Source: an uncultured Bacilli bacterium | Lineage (GTDB): Bacteria; Bacillota_I; Bacilli_A; RF39; UBA660 | DNA length: 33,238 bases | Reading direction: 5' to 3' | Assembly: GCA_944331715.1 (NCBI GenBank) | Contig: CALVIP010000008.1 | Coordinates: forward strand, 1-33,238 | Part shown: piece after piece, positions 1 through 5,959 of the stretch | How the letters are laid out: every line of letters begins with the position of its first letter | How positions within the stretch are numbered: the stretch's first letter is position 1 | Notes under the pieces: model-generated | Database searches by the model: none | What the model saw: only the letters and a program-made list of their open reading frames with translations | What the model was told of the DNA's origin: nothing | Made by a program: the position numbers and the translations under genes

Positions 1-792
1 TTCTATATTTTTAGTAAATTCTTCATCATTAAATTTTTCTTTAATAATATTTGTAAATTGTTTATTATTAACAACACCAAATCCTTCTCCTTTACTATTA
101 TAAATAGGAGAATTTAAAGTAGTTAAAAATGATAAACAATCAAGAGTTTTATTGTTAATATCTTTTCTTATTATATCTAATAGTTCTCTAATAGGATTAT
201 CTTCTCCTTGTCTTACAACTTCTGTTAATTCATATATTTTTACACAACTTACAAAAGCAGTGCTTCTTCTTTCATTAACAGGTGCAAGCTGAGCACTATC
301 ACCAATATAAAGAATTTTAATAGCATGCTCATTACAAATCTTATTGATATAACTAACAAGACTTGCATTAAGCATAGAACACTCATCAACTATAAGAACT
401 TTAATATTCTTAAGTTTAGGTTCACCAACTGGTTTAAATATTGGATTGTTATAATCAAAATCTTCAAGATTAAGATTTGGTCTAAAGCCAAATACAGAAT
501 GTATAGTATAAGTATGTGTTCCAATAGCTTGACCTAAAACTCTACATGCTTTATGAGTTGGACTACAAGCTTTAATACAACTATTAGGAAGTTTACATTT
601 ATTAACTATATATTTAGTAACAAAAGTCTTACCGACTCCAGGAGAACCAGTAAGACCATATATTCTTTTAGAATCATTATAAGGACTATCAAAGAACTCT
701 ATAAGTCCTTTGATAGCCTCTGACTGACCTTTTGTAAATGTAATATTATCAGTCTTTTTATCTGGAATTATATTTTTATTATATATTTCCAT
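1..792 (-). CDS. RecD/Dda-like SF1 DNA helicase, C-terminus cut by window edge
   Basis: Superfamily 1 ATP-dependent DNA helicase of the RecD/Dda type, expected to unwind DNA during phage replication or recombination in the cytoplasm. The first 264 codons are present and the rest lies beyond position 1. Motif I (Walker A) reads GSPGVGKTF near residue 50. A Q-motif-like TKGQSEAI precedes it near residue 20. SPTHKA (motif Ia) follows. Motif II is VDECSM near residue 137 and motif III is GDSAQLAPV near residue 164. VRQGEDNPIREL resembles the region after motif III in Dda/RecD proteins. The start ATG (792-790) overlaps the stop of the upstream gene as TAATG, which suggests translational coupling. 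Helicase assignment is strong; the exact subfamily is inferred. Confidence 0.9.
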   Translation of the reverse strand, partial: MEIYNKNIIPDKKTDNITFTKGQSEAIKGLIEFFDSPYNDSKRIYGLTGSPGVGKTFVTKYIVNKCKLPNSCIKACSPTHKACRVLGQAIGTHTYTIHSVFGFRPNLNLEDFDYNNPIFKPVGEPKLKNIKVLIVDECSMLNASLVSYINKICNEHAIKILYIGDSAQLAPVNERRSTAFVSCVKIYELTEVVRQGEDNPIRELLDIIRKDINNKTLDCLSFLTTLNSPIYNSKGEGFGVVNNKQFTNIIKEKFNDEEFTKNIE

Positions 793-1271
793 TATAAAAG
801 TTCTTTAGCAATTTCACATAAATCTTTAAAACAATCAAGAAATTCATTAGCCATATCAAGTGAAGGAAAAGAAAGAGTAACATTAGACCAAAAATCTCCA
901 CTAGATGTAGTAATTCTATCTTCATAAGTACTATAAAATATACCAGCAACTTTATTTCCTTTAGTCTGTTTCCAATCACCAATCCAAGCCTTTCTTAATT
1001 GACGAAGTTTTATAAGAGCAATAAAAGCGCATGCTTCTTCTCCTGAAGTACACCAATCTTCATCAAGTCTTGTATAATCATCAATAATTTCTGCGGCTCT
1101 ATAAATTTCTCCTTTTCTTCCAAAATAACATTCTGTTGGTTTAACAGGATAATTATTACAAAACTCTTCCCAAGTTTTAGGAAAAGTTTTTTCTTTCTTT
1201 TCTTTTATTATAATTTTATTATCTTCTATAATAAAATCACAATTATCTGGAATTTCTATTTCTCTAATCAT
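792..1271 (-). CDS. Conserved phage protein of unknown function, 159 aa
   Basis: I do not recognise a domain with a known biochemical role. The protein is soluble and mixed in charge, with a Trp/Cys-rich centre (WEEFCNNYPV, DEDWCTSGEEACAF, KAWIGDWKQ) and an amphipathic C-terminal helix (FLDCFKDLCEIAKELL). It looks like the small Trp-rich proteins common in Bacteroides phages and prophages, but that is recollection, not a search. Its ATG overlaps the stop of the gene upstream (TTATGA) and its own stop overlaps the helicase start, so it belongs to the helicase transcription unit. The start has the AAGTTATG context seen at many genes here. Confidence 0.8.
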   Translation of the reverse strand: MIREIEIPDNCDFIIEDNKIIIKEKKEKTFPKTWEEFCNNYPVKPTECYFGRKGEIYRAAEIIDDYTRLDEDWCTSGEEACAFIALIKLRQLRKAWIGDWKQTKGNKVAGIFYSTYEDRITTSSGDFWSNVTLSFPSLDMANEFLDCFKDLCEIAKELL

Positions 1272-1738
1272 AACTTCTTTTCTATATTATTTCTTATTAT
1301 TTCATAATTATCTTTAAAGAAATACCAAGCATCTTTTGCAATATCAGAACTATTATCTATATATGTATCTTTAAGTCTAAACAACGTAAGTTTATAAGTT
1401 TCATTATAGACAATATCTCCAACACAAATAATACCTGGAGCAAAAGGTAAATAAGTCTTTTCATTAGAAATATGTAAAGTTCCAAGTTCTTGAATTTGAA
1501 CTCTTTTACCATCAATTATTTGTTGACAATAAAAAGGCTTATTTTTCTTTATTATATAACTATCATCAGTAAATTTATAAGTACCATCATTAGTACAAAC
1601 AAAATATCTACCTTCAATAGAAATATGACAAATACCAATTATATTTTTAGAAATTATTCTATAAGTATTTTTAATACCACTAGATAATCTCTTTTCTCTT
1701 CTTTTTTTATCAAAGAGAGAAAATTTAAGAATAGGCAT
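1268..1738 (-). CDS. Unknown protein, 156 aa
   Basis: Soluble protein with a basic N-terminus (FDKKRREKR near residues 9-17) and then a predicted mostly beta region with alternating hydrophobic residues (IIGICHISIEGRYFVC, YLPFAPGIICVGDIVY). No catalytic motif or domain is recognised. It is three bases from the next upstream gene (1741-2046) and overlaps the downstream gene by four bases, so it is co-transcribed with the helicase group. Confidence 0.75.
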   Translation of the reverse strand: MPILKFSLFDKKRREKRLSSGIKNTYRIISKNIIGICHISIEGRYFVCTNDGTYKFTDDSYIIKKNKPFYCQQIIDGKRVQIQELGTLHISNEKTYLPFAPGIICVGDIVYNETYKLTLFRLKDTYIDNSSDIAKDAWYFFKDNYEIIRNNIEKKL

Positions 1739-1740
1739 AA

Positions 1741-2046
1741 TTATATCTTCTTAAAGTTTAACTTTGCTAGTTTTACTTTGAATTTTTCTTTTTGCTCATT
1801 CTTTTCTTGTTTAGTAAGTCTTTTTCTCCGTTCTTCTCTTTCTTCTTTTACATCTCCATTGTTCTCTACATTACTTCCGAATATTTGAGAATATCCACAA
1901 GTCTTTACAAGATAATCAATTTTCTTCCAAGTAGCAAGACCAGCAGCATGATTGTCTTTGTTAACAATAATAGTCTTACCTTTAATGTTTACACCCATTG
2001 TTCTTTTAATTGTACGAATACAATCGTTTTCCGTAAACTCTTTCAT
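1741..2046 (-). CDS. Small basic protein of unknown function, 101 aa
   Basis: The N-terminal half is ordered-looking (TGxNIKGKTIIVNKDNHAAG then a KIDYLVKTCGY segment). The C-terminal third is a highly charged Lys/Glu/Arg helix (residues about 65-100), probably a coiled coil or nucleic-acid-binding tail. The function is not recognisable. It sits in a run of small minus-strand genes upstream of the helicase. The ATG at 2046 is preceded by an A/T-rich leader without a Shine-Dalgarno site. Confidence 0.7.
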   Translation of the reverse strand: MKEFTENDCIRTIKRTMGVNIKGKTIIVNKDNHAAGLATWKKIDYLVKTCGYSQIFGSNVENNGDVKEEREERRKRLTKQEKNEQKEKFKVKLAKLNFKKI

Positions 2047-2058
2047 GTTTGTTTTATT

Positions 2059-2310
2059 TTAATTGTTAATAAGCCAAATACAAGTTACTTCGTTATCTGA
2101 ACAAATAAGAAAATCTAAAAGTCTATCGTATTCAGAATTTCTATTATCTTCATAAGTATAACTAAAATTTATACATTCTTTACTTTGTCCAGATTGATAA
2201 TAAATATTAAAACCATATTGTTCATTATATTTATAAGTTTTAATATCTATTATTTTATCAACATTAAGTATTGTTCTATTTCCTCTTTTATTTATTTCAA
2301 TCCATTTCAT
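2059..2310 (-). CDS. Unknown protein, 83 aa
   Basis: Small protein beginning MKWIEINKRG, with aromatic residues throughout and a C-terminal CIWLINN. I chose the ATG at 2310 because it gives a natural-looking N-terminus. The frame stays open to a GTG at 2367 that overlaps the stop of the preceding frame, so a 102-aa version is possible. That extra N-terminus is encoded by an unusual GC-rich stretch (2345-2390) unlike the AT-rich gene body. No domain recognised. Confidence 0.6.
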   Translation of the reverse strand: MKWIEINKRGNRTILNVDKIIDIKTYKYNEQYGFNIYYQSGQSKECINFSYTYEDNRNSEYDRLLDFLICSDNEVTCIWLINN

Positions 2311-2363
2311 AATATTATTAGTTTTAATATTTATAATAAGAGAAGCACCTTCGTTCGCTTCGC

Positions 2364-2531
2364 TCACTCCGGTATCTCCCCCGTAGAGGAATAAATCAAT
2401 CCATCACTATCTCTTTTTTCTTCTTTATCATTAGCAAATCTATTAAATCTTAATATTCTATCTTCTTTCATAGCATCACAAATACCATAAAATTCAATAT
2501 CAGTAAGATAAGTAGTACGTTTATGGGCCAC
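2364..2531 (-). CDS. Possible small protein with RFAxD motif, non-ATG start
   Basis: An open frame of about 55 codons reads through positions 2531-2364 with protein-like content: TTYLTDIEFYGICDAMKED, then RFNRFANDKEEK. Its tail (YSSTGEIPE) is encoded by a GC-rich CCTCTACGGGG element. No ATG is available until an internal Met at about residue 21. A GTG at 2531 could start it, and the frame continues open upstream to about 2600, overlapping gene 2521-2877. The RFxRFAxDxxEK block resembles RLKRFASDANEK in the microprotein at 3999-4115, which supports coding. The start is unresolved, and it could also be the displaced 3' half of a frameshifted gene. Confidence 0.4.
   Translation of the reverse strand: MAHKRTTYLTDIEFYGICDAMKEDRILRFNRFANDKEEKRDSDGLIYSSTGEIPE
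2376..2389 (-). repeat. GC-rich CCTCTACGGGG element, copy 1
   Basis: On the minus strand this reads CCTCTACGGGGGAG. It is one of at least six copies of the same core scattered over the window. Here it lies in the 3' end of a small minus-strand frame and is followed by more GC-rich sequence (CCGGAGTGAGCGAAGCG), strikingly different from the surrounding AT-rich DNA. Confidence 0.6.
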
Positions 2532-2877
2532 TCCATAATCGTCTATGAAACCAATTAGTATTAATTGTGTAGGGGATTTTATTAGTATTTGTTTTTATAA
2601 GTTCTCTAACAATATTATAAACATTTTCATAAGTAGCATGAGGTTGTTGAACGGTTACAACATTAAAAGAACCTCTATTAAGAAATACTTGACCATTATA
2701 ATAAGTAAATAAACCAAATATTAATTGAGTAATATTATAATTATCAAAATCAGTTTTATAACAACAATTAATAACATTACCAGAAAATGCAATTTTATTG
2801 TCAATAATACATCGTCCTAAAGTATTATCAACAAAAGTAATAAAATAAGGACAATCTTTACAACTATTTACTTTCAT
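2521..2877 (-). CDS. Cys-rich small protein, possible zinc binder, 118 aa
   Basis: The N-terminus has CKDCPYF (CxxC at residues 6-9), then GRC near residue 23 and a CC pair near residue 39, a spacing compatible with a small metal-binding site. The rest has no recognised domain. Start ATG at 2877 in an AT-rich context (TTAAATAAAATG). It is the first clear gene downstream of the structured RNA block and its T-run. The 3' end overlaps the 2364-2531 frame by about 11 bases. Metal binding is inferred only from cysteine spacing. Confidence 0.7.
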   Translation of the reverse strand: MKVNSCKDCPYFITFVDNTLGRCIIDNKIAFSGNVINCCYKTDFDNYNITQLIFGLFTYYNGQVFLNRGSFNVVTVQQPHATYENVYNIVRELIKTNTNKIPYTINTNWFHRRLWSGP

Positions 2878-2962
2878 TTTATTTAATTTTTATATAAAAT
2901 AATCGATTTTTAGCCTTTCTGAACGCTTATTTTTCATTAGATGAATAACTATATTATGAGTA

Positions 2963-3049
2963 TATAAAAAGTCTGTCAGAGGTCAATTAATGATGCACGG
3001 ACGGGCAATGTGCATACCGATTTTTCGGTATATTGACTAATGACAGACT
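2963..3049 (-). terminator. Three-way-junction hairpin plus T-run at RNA 3' end
   Basis: On the minus strand a 9-bp stem (AGTCTGTCA/TGACAGACT, 3041-3049 with 2970-2978) is continued by a second stem (2981-2987 with 3032-3038) enclosing two hairpins (2993-2998/3010-3015 and 3016-3020/3025-3029). It is followed at once by TTTTTATATA. This is the expected end of a minus-strand transcript covering the structured RNA and probably the tRNAs. Strand choice rests on the T-run and the surrounding minus-strand genes. Confidence 0.55.
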
Positions 3050-3545
3050 ATAATATGATATTGATAAAACATATTCAGTTTTAGTTATAATACCTTAAAG
3101 TTTAATAGAAGTCTTATCAATATCTACATAATATGAAAGAGTTGTAGGAATAAAATAATATTCAACTTAAACAATACTTGAAAGTGTTATATAAAAGAAA
3201 GGAATTGCCAAAAATAAATTAGCTTATGGTTTAGTTGCCAGAATTAACACTTATAATATCACTACTATTGTCACAAGTATTGTTATATTAATAAAGATTA
3301 TAATGTTCTATGGATAAAGTATAGATAAGAATAGCCTGAACTCCAATTACTTTATCTGTGACCTAATCACTTGGACTATATTTGAATAATTTACATAGAA
3401 CATCATAATCTTTAGCACCACTTATTTTATTACGAAGCATTTTTGTAGTGACTAACTGTATATTCGCTCCGGTTTCAGCAGCATAACTAGTATCTGCGTC
3501 CACAATAACTATAAAGGCTTTAACTAGTATTATACGATGATTGTT
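2966..3545 (-). ncRNA. Large multi-domain structured RNA candidate (ROOL/GOLLD-like)
   Basis: About 580 nt without any credible gene, next to tRNA-Gln, in an otherwise gene-packed genome. It breaks into consecutive long-stem domains: A, 2970-3049, a three-way junction; B, 3057-3067 with 3114-3124, 11 perfect pairs; a small hairpin 3148-3152/3159-3163; C, 3170-3180 with 3274-3284 (11 perfect pairs) enclosing 3182-3189 with 3245-3252 (8 pairs); D, 3293-3312 with 3394-3413, 20 pairs, enclosing hairpins 3313-3320/3349-3356 and 3358-3361/3367-3370. The single non-Watson-Crick position of stem D is G-U only on the minus strand. Segment 3414-3545 contains GC-rich patches but no long local stem. Known giant phage RNAs (ROOL about 580 nt, GOLLD about 800 nt) are ornate and lie beside phage tRNAs. 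Membership in either family is inference from size, structure and setting. Confidence 0.6.
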
Positions 3546-3562
3546 CGTACCATATCCATTAG

Positions 3563-3633
3563 TTGATGCGAGAGGAATCGAACCTCTACTAGAAGAACCA
3601 AAATCTTCTGTTCTACCTTTAAACTACGCATCA
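3563..3633 (-). tRNA. tRNA-Gln (anticodon TTG)
   Basis: A full cloverleaf can be drawn on the minus strand: acceptor TGATGCG/CGCATCA with discriminator A, D-stem GTTT/GAAC, anticodon stem GAAGA/TCTTC with loop TTTTGGT (anticodon TTG), T-arm AGAGG-TTCGATT-CCTCT. Length is 71 nt. The U1-A72 pair fits glutamine tRNAs. CCA is not encoded. It would read CAA, the dominant Gln codon in these AT-rich genes. It is not a stop-codon suppressor. Confidence 0.93.
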
Positions 3634-3856
3634 ATAATTATAGGATTAACGAGTTCCTTCTCGGCAGCATAATTATAATAATAACATAAATATGTGCACC
3701 TATATTATGTTATATTATAACTAATTACTATATCTGAACAGCACTTTACATTATATTCTTGTATTTTAGATATATGACAGATATTAACATATAAATGACT
3801 TTAAATCCGGATATGTCTACAAGAATAACCTACTTTAGTAGGATTTCTTTTAATTG
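3634..3856 (-). other. Structured spacer between the two tRNAs
   Basis: About 220 nt between tRNA-Leu and tRNA-Gln with no gene. Strong pairings: 3754-3763 with 3818-3827 (10 perfect pairs); 3673-3680 plus 3682-3689 with 3705-3720 (16 pairs around one bulged A); hairpin 3829-3833/3838-3842; hairpin 3650-3653/3660-3663 inside a 3634-3640/3670-3676 stem that competes with the 16-bp stem. This may be part of the same large RNA, with tRNA-Gln embedded, or spacer structure that guides tRNA processing. The sequence does not decide between these. Confidence 0.45.
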
Positions 3857-3943
3857 TACCAGAAGTGGGACTTGAACCCACACGACCTTTTACAGGTCAA
3901 AGGATTTTAAGTCCTTCATGTCTACCTATTCCATCATTCTGGC
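3857..3943 (-). tRNA. tRNA-Leu (anticodon TAA)
   Basis: Class II tRNA of 87 nt on the minus strand: acceptor GCCAGAA/TTCTGGT with discriminator A, anticodon stem AAGGA/TCCTT with loop CTTAAAA (anticodon TAA), long variable arm GACCT/AGGTC, T-arm GTGGG-TTCAAGT-CCCAC. CCA is not encoded. It reads TTA, which is common in the phage genes. The long variable arm and A73 support leucine identity. Confidence 0.93.
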
Positions 3944-3947
3944 ATAT

Positions 3948-3977
3948 AGTAGTATTAATATCACTACTAATACTACT
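3948..3977 (-). other. 10-bp hairpin just upstream of tRNA-Leu
   Basis: AGTAGTATTA (3948-3957) pairs perfectly with TAATACTACT (3968-3977) around a 10-nt loop. It lies between the last upstream gene (3999-4115) and tRNA-Leu, where a pre-tRNA leader or processing structure would be. No T-run follows it on the minus strand, so it is not an obvious terminator. Confidence 0.5.
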
Positions 3978-3998
3978 TTGAAGAAAACAATAACGAGG

Positions 3999-4115
3999 TT
4001 AATATTGTTGTCTAACAATAGTCTTTTCTATTTTTTCATTTGCATCAGAAGCAAATCTTTTAAGTCTTATATGTTGTGTAACATATCTACGACCACCAGT
4101 TTTATTCTTTTTCAT
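3999..4115 (-). CDS. Basic microprotein, 38 aa
   Basis: Starts MKKNKTGGRRYV, continues THQ-type polar residues and a RLKRFASDANEKIEKTIV block, and ends QQY. It is strongly basic at the N-terminus. Its ATG (4115-4113) shares a base with the stop of the gene upstream (TAATG), the same coupling seen at other genes here, which is the main argument for translation. The RFAxDxxEK block resembles one in the frame at 2364-2531. Function unknown. It is the last coding unit before the tRNAs. Confidence 0.55.
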   Translation of the reverse strand: MKKNKTGGRRYVTQHIRLKRFASDANEKIEKTIVRQQY

Positions 4116-4333
4116 TATTTGTTCTCCTTGAATTTTTTAAGTTCTTCGATAAGTTCTTCTTTGGATTTATTAGCATATTCATCTTCATCAGAAATATTTT
4201 TTGCTACATAATCAATACAATTTAAAAGATACGTATCAATCCATCCACGAAGTTCAGTAAGATGTTCTATAAGAACTTTCTTTTCTTTTTTGGTAATACA
4301 ATTATTTCTAATTTTTACCATATTAGTAAGCAT
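4115..4333 (-). CDS. Unknown protein, probably C-terminal part of a frameshifted 136-aa protein
   Basis: As read from its first ATG this is a 72-aa helical, Lys/Glu-rich protein (TKKEKKVLIEHLTELRGW, KSKEELIEELKKFKENK). The same frame stays open upstream to about 4459 with protein-like content (KPSSSEVLEIYEPK, CTPINLANAIIDLQNHI). There it meets the end of the short frame 4452-4526 at a run of seven A. Removing one A joins both into a single reading frame of about 136 codons. Start at 4333 is therefore provisional. Function unknown. Confidence 0.6.
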   Translation of the reverse strand: MLTNMVKIRNNCITKKEKKVLIEHLTELRGWIDTYLLNCIDYVAKNISDEDEYANKSKEELIEELKKFKENK

Positions 4334-4451
4334 TATATGATTTTGTAAATCAATAATAGCATTTGCTAAATTAATAGGAGTGCAATCCTTATCATCAAAC
4401 TTATGTTGATTCTTAGGTTCATATATTTCAAGAACTTCTGAACTACTAGGT

Positions 4452-4526
4452 TTATTTTTTTAAAGTATCTTTAATAAATTCTTCTGTTATTTCTTCAATC
4501 ATTTTTAATAAATCGTTAGTCTTCAT
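4452..4526 (-). CDS. Short 24-aa frame, likely N-terminus of the 4115-4333 protein
   Basis: Starts MKTNDLLKMIEEITEEF and stops at TAA right after TTAAAAAAA. The start overlaps the stop of gene 4516-4650 by 11 bases. The downstream frame that is one base out of register continues coding to 4115. Either this is a homopolymer indel (mutation or sequencing error), or slippage on the A7 run makes both a short and a long product. Confidence 0.45.
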   Translation of the reverse strand: MKTNDLLKMIEEITEEFIKDTLKK

Positions 4527-4650
4527 ATATTCCTTTATAATTAGATTCAACTTCTTCTGGCTCAAAACCTACTTCATCATAATCTTGATTATAAACTTCG
4601 GAGTTTATTTCAACTCCGAAGTCATCATCATTATCTATTTTTTTACTCAT
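4516..4650 (-). CDS. Acidic microprotein, 44 aa
   Basis: Starts MSKKIDNDDDFGVEI and is rich in Asp/Glu throughout (DYDEVGFEPEEVES), ending GIYED. Its ATG overlaps the stop of the upstream 175-aa gene by 8 bases, and its 3' end overlaps the next small frame, which suggests an operon. No domain recognised. The negative charge could suit a DNA mimic or a protein-interaction tail, but nothing here shows that. Confidence 0.55.
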   Translation of the reverse strand: MSKKIDNDDDFGVEINSEVYNQDYDEVGFEPEEVESNYKGIYED

Positions 4651-5170
4651 TAGACTCAATAGTTTCAGTTTCAGTTTGAGTTTGTTCTTCTCCCTCTACG
4701 GGGGAGGCTTTACTGTCTTTAATATCATTTACGATATTTTCAGCAGCATCAGGAGTTATTTCCTCACGACCATTTACAATTTCACTATTAACGAAATCTT
4801 CAATAGTCTTATTTGCACTATTAGCGAAACAACTAAATGCTGCAACAAGACAATTAATGAAGAATGCTTGTTTGTAAGAGAACTCTCTTGACCAACCATC
4901 AGTAGTAACTACAAATTTATTCCATTTGAAAGTTACATATTTTTTTTCTCCATTAATTATACCTTTTTGTTTAAGATAATTAAGAATACCAAGTGCAGTA
5001 AATCTACGAATTTCTGCATTATTCTTAATAATCCTTATAAGGTTAGTATAAACCTCAGGCATTTTCTTTGCAAAAGGAGGAATTTCGCCTTTAGCAATTT
5101 TATTTCTCTTTGTTCCTTTAACTGTTTCTTTAGTTTCAACAGTTTCAACTCTTTCTTGTGTTGTTTCCAT
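4643..5170 (-). CDS. Unknown protein with acidic tails, 175 aa
   Basis: Three parts: a Thr/Glu/Lys-rich N-terminal tail (residues 1-30), a compact middle (about 35-130: KKMPEVYTNLIRIIKNN, FTALGILNYLKQKG, FKWNKFVVTTDGW), and an acidic, Thr/Glu-rich C-terminal tail. The C-terminal tail residues ASPVEGEEQ are encoded by a copy of the GC-rich CCCTCTACGGGGG element. The middle could be a helical nucleic-acid-binding fold, but no family is recognised. It has a promoter candidate at 5215-5244 and leads the small-gene operon running toward the tRNAs. Confidence 0.75.
   Translation of the reverse strand: METTQERVETVETKETVKGTKRNKIAKGEIPPFAKKMPEVYTNLIRIIKNNAEIRRFTALGILNYLKQKGIINGEKKYVTFKWNKFVVTTDGWSREFSYKQAFFINCLVAAFSCFANSANKTIEDFVNSEIVNGREEITPDAAENIVNDIKDSKASPVEGEEQTQTETETIESNE
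4690..4707 (+). repeat. GC-rich CCCTCTACGGGGG element, copy 2 (in-frame)
   Basis: CTCCCTCTACGGGGGAGG, able to form a CTCCC/GGGAG hairpin. It lies inside the coding region of the minus-strand gene 4643-5170, where it encodes SPVEG. Copy 6 at 21791 also encodes SPVE in an unrelated gene. Confidence 0.6.
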
Positions 5171-5214
5171 GATTTTAATAATATTTATAAACTCTTATTA
5201 GTATTTCGGAATAG

Positions 5215-5244
5215 CAAATATACTATAATAATAATAAATAGCAA
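5215..5244 (-). promoter_or_regulatory. Bacteroidetes-type promoter, TTG-N19-TATATTTG
   Basis: On the minus strand TTG (5244-5242) is followed after 19 bases by TATATTTG (5222-5215), matching the Bacteroidetes housekeeping pattern of a -33 TTG/TTTG and a -7 TAnnTTTG. It lies about 45 bases upstream of the ATG of gene 4643-5170. Found by pattern match only. Confidence 0.5.
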
Positions 5245-5305
5245 TAGTAAATATCAAAATTATATTAAAAATGTTTCAATATATTTAATATCTACTATTG
5301 CTATT
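5237..5305 (-). other. 13-bp inverted repeat between genes 5316-5903 and 4643-5170
   Basis: AATAGCAATAGTA (5237-5249) pairs perfectly with 5293-5305 around a 43-nt AT-rich loop. It begins 10 bases downstream of the stop of gene 5316-5903, where a terminator is expected, but has only an interrupted T-rich tail on the minus strand. One arm overlaps the -33 part of the promoter candidate, so it could instead be an operator or a combined terminator/promoter. Confidence 0.5.
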
Positions 5306-5315
5306 ATATTATCAA

Positions 5316-5903
5316 TTAGAAGCCCATCAACTTGTCTGCAAGTTTATCAGCCATTCTCATTCCACTCTTACCAAGTTTAATGTCTACTATATATTTGATA
5401 ATAGTATCATTATCAAACGTAGTAGGCTCTGGATTTACTTTAGTTGTAAAAGGATTAATATATTCTTCTCCTTTTGCAACTTCTTCAACGATAACATCAA
5501 TCTTGCTACCATTAAGAATAAGATTGAGAATGTTTGGATGTTCAATGATACTATTAGCCATCCAGGAAAGTTCTTCATTTTCTTTAAGAGTACCTGCAAT
5601 AGCAAATGTACTACTAAAGATATTATTAGACTTTCCCTTATGATATGTAGCACCATTATCATCGCTTACATATGCATCAATAGCCTCTCTTGTTACAAGA
5701 GTTGCACGAATATAGTTGTCAAATTCTTCAATAACTACATTCTTAACAGTGACATCATTTATTCTCTTACAGCCTTTAGCCATAAGTTCTTTAATAATGT
5801 CTTTCATAGTTCTTTCAGAACTATTTTCAATCTTTTCTTCTTGAACTGCTGCCTGCGGAACTTCCTGTTCTACTACGGCATTTTCAAACGTTGTTTTTGA
5901 CAT
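5316..5903 (-). CDS. Unknown protein, 195 aa
   Basis: A Glu/Gln/Val-rich N-terminal tail (residues 1-30) precedes a folded region with alternating beta-like segments (VTVKNVVIEEFDNYIRATLV, KIDVIVEEVAKGEEY) and a Lys-rich C-terminal helix. Not recognised as any enzyme. It is a single-gene unit: a copy of the five-copy promoter-like element lies at 5960-5990 and an inverted repeat follows the stop. The start has the AAAGTTATG context. The tail-plus-domain layout resembles gene 4643-5170 just downstream, though I see no clear sequence similarity. Confidence 0.8.
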   Translation of the reverse strand: MSKTTFENAVVEQEVPQAAVQEEKIENSSERTMKDIIKELMAKGCKRINDVTVKNVVIEEFDNYIRATLVTREAIDAYVSDDNGATYHKGKSNNIFSSTFAIAGTLKENEELSWMANSIIEHPNILNLILNGSKIDVIVEEVAKGEEYINPFTTKVNPEPTTFDNDTIIKYIVDIKLGKSGMRMADKLADKLMGF

Positions 5904-5959
5904 AACTTTAAATATTTAAAGATTTAACATTAAATGAATGACTTTTACTTTTACCATTC

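Noticed and set aside
2890-2937. 15-codon minus-strand frame before gene 2521-2877
   Set aside because: Too short, and it has no coupling to neighbours beyond proximity; could be a leader peptide but nothing supports it.
2970-3049. Hammerhead or other self-cleaving ribozyme in the three-way junction
   Set aside because: The junction lacks the required CUGANGA and GAAA core in the right positions on either strand.
3563-3943. Suppressor tRNAs and alternative genetic code, as found in some crAss-like phages
   Set aside because: The anticodons are TTG and TAA, not CTA or TCA. All large late genes read through with the standard code and have plausible stops.
4690-4707. GC-rich hairpin as an intrinsic terminator
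   Set aside because: It lies within a coding frame and has no following T-run on either strand.
5298-5900. Long plus-strand frame opposite gene 5316-5903
   Set aside because: Ser/Phe/Ile/Asn-rich shadow of the minus-strand gene; no start context and wrong direction for this arm.
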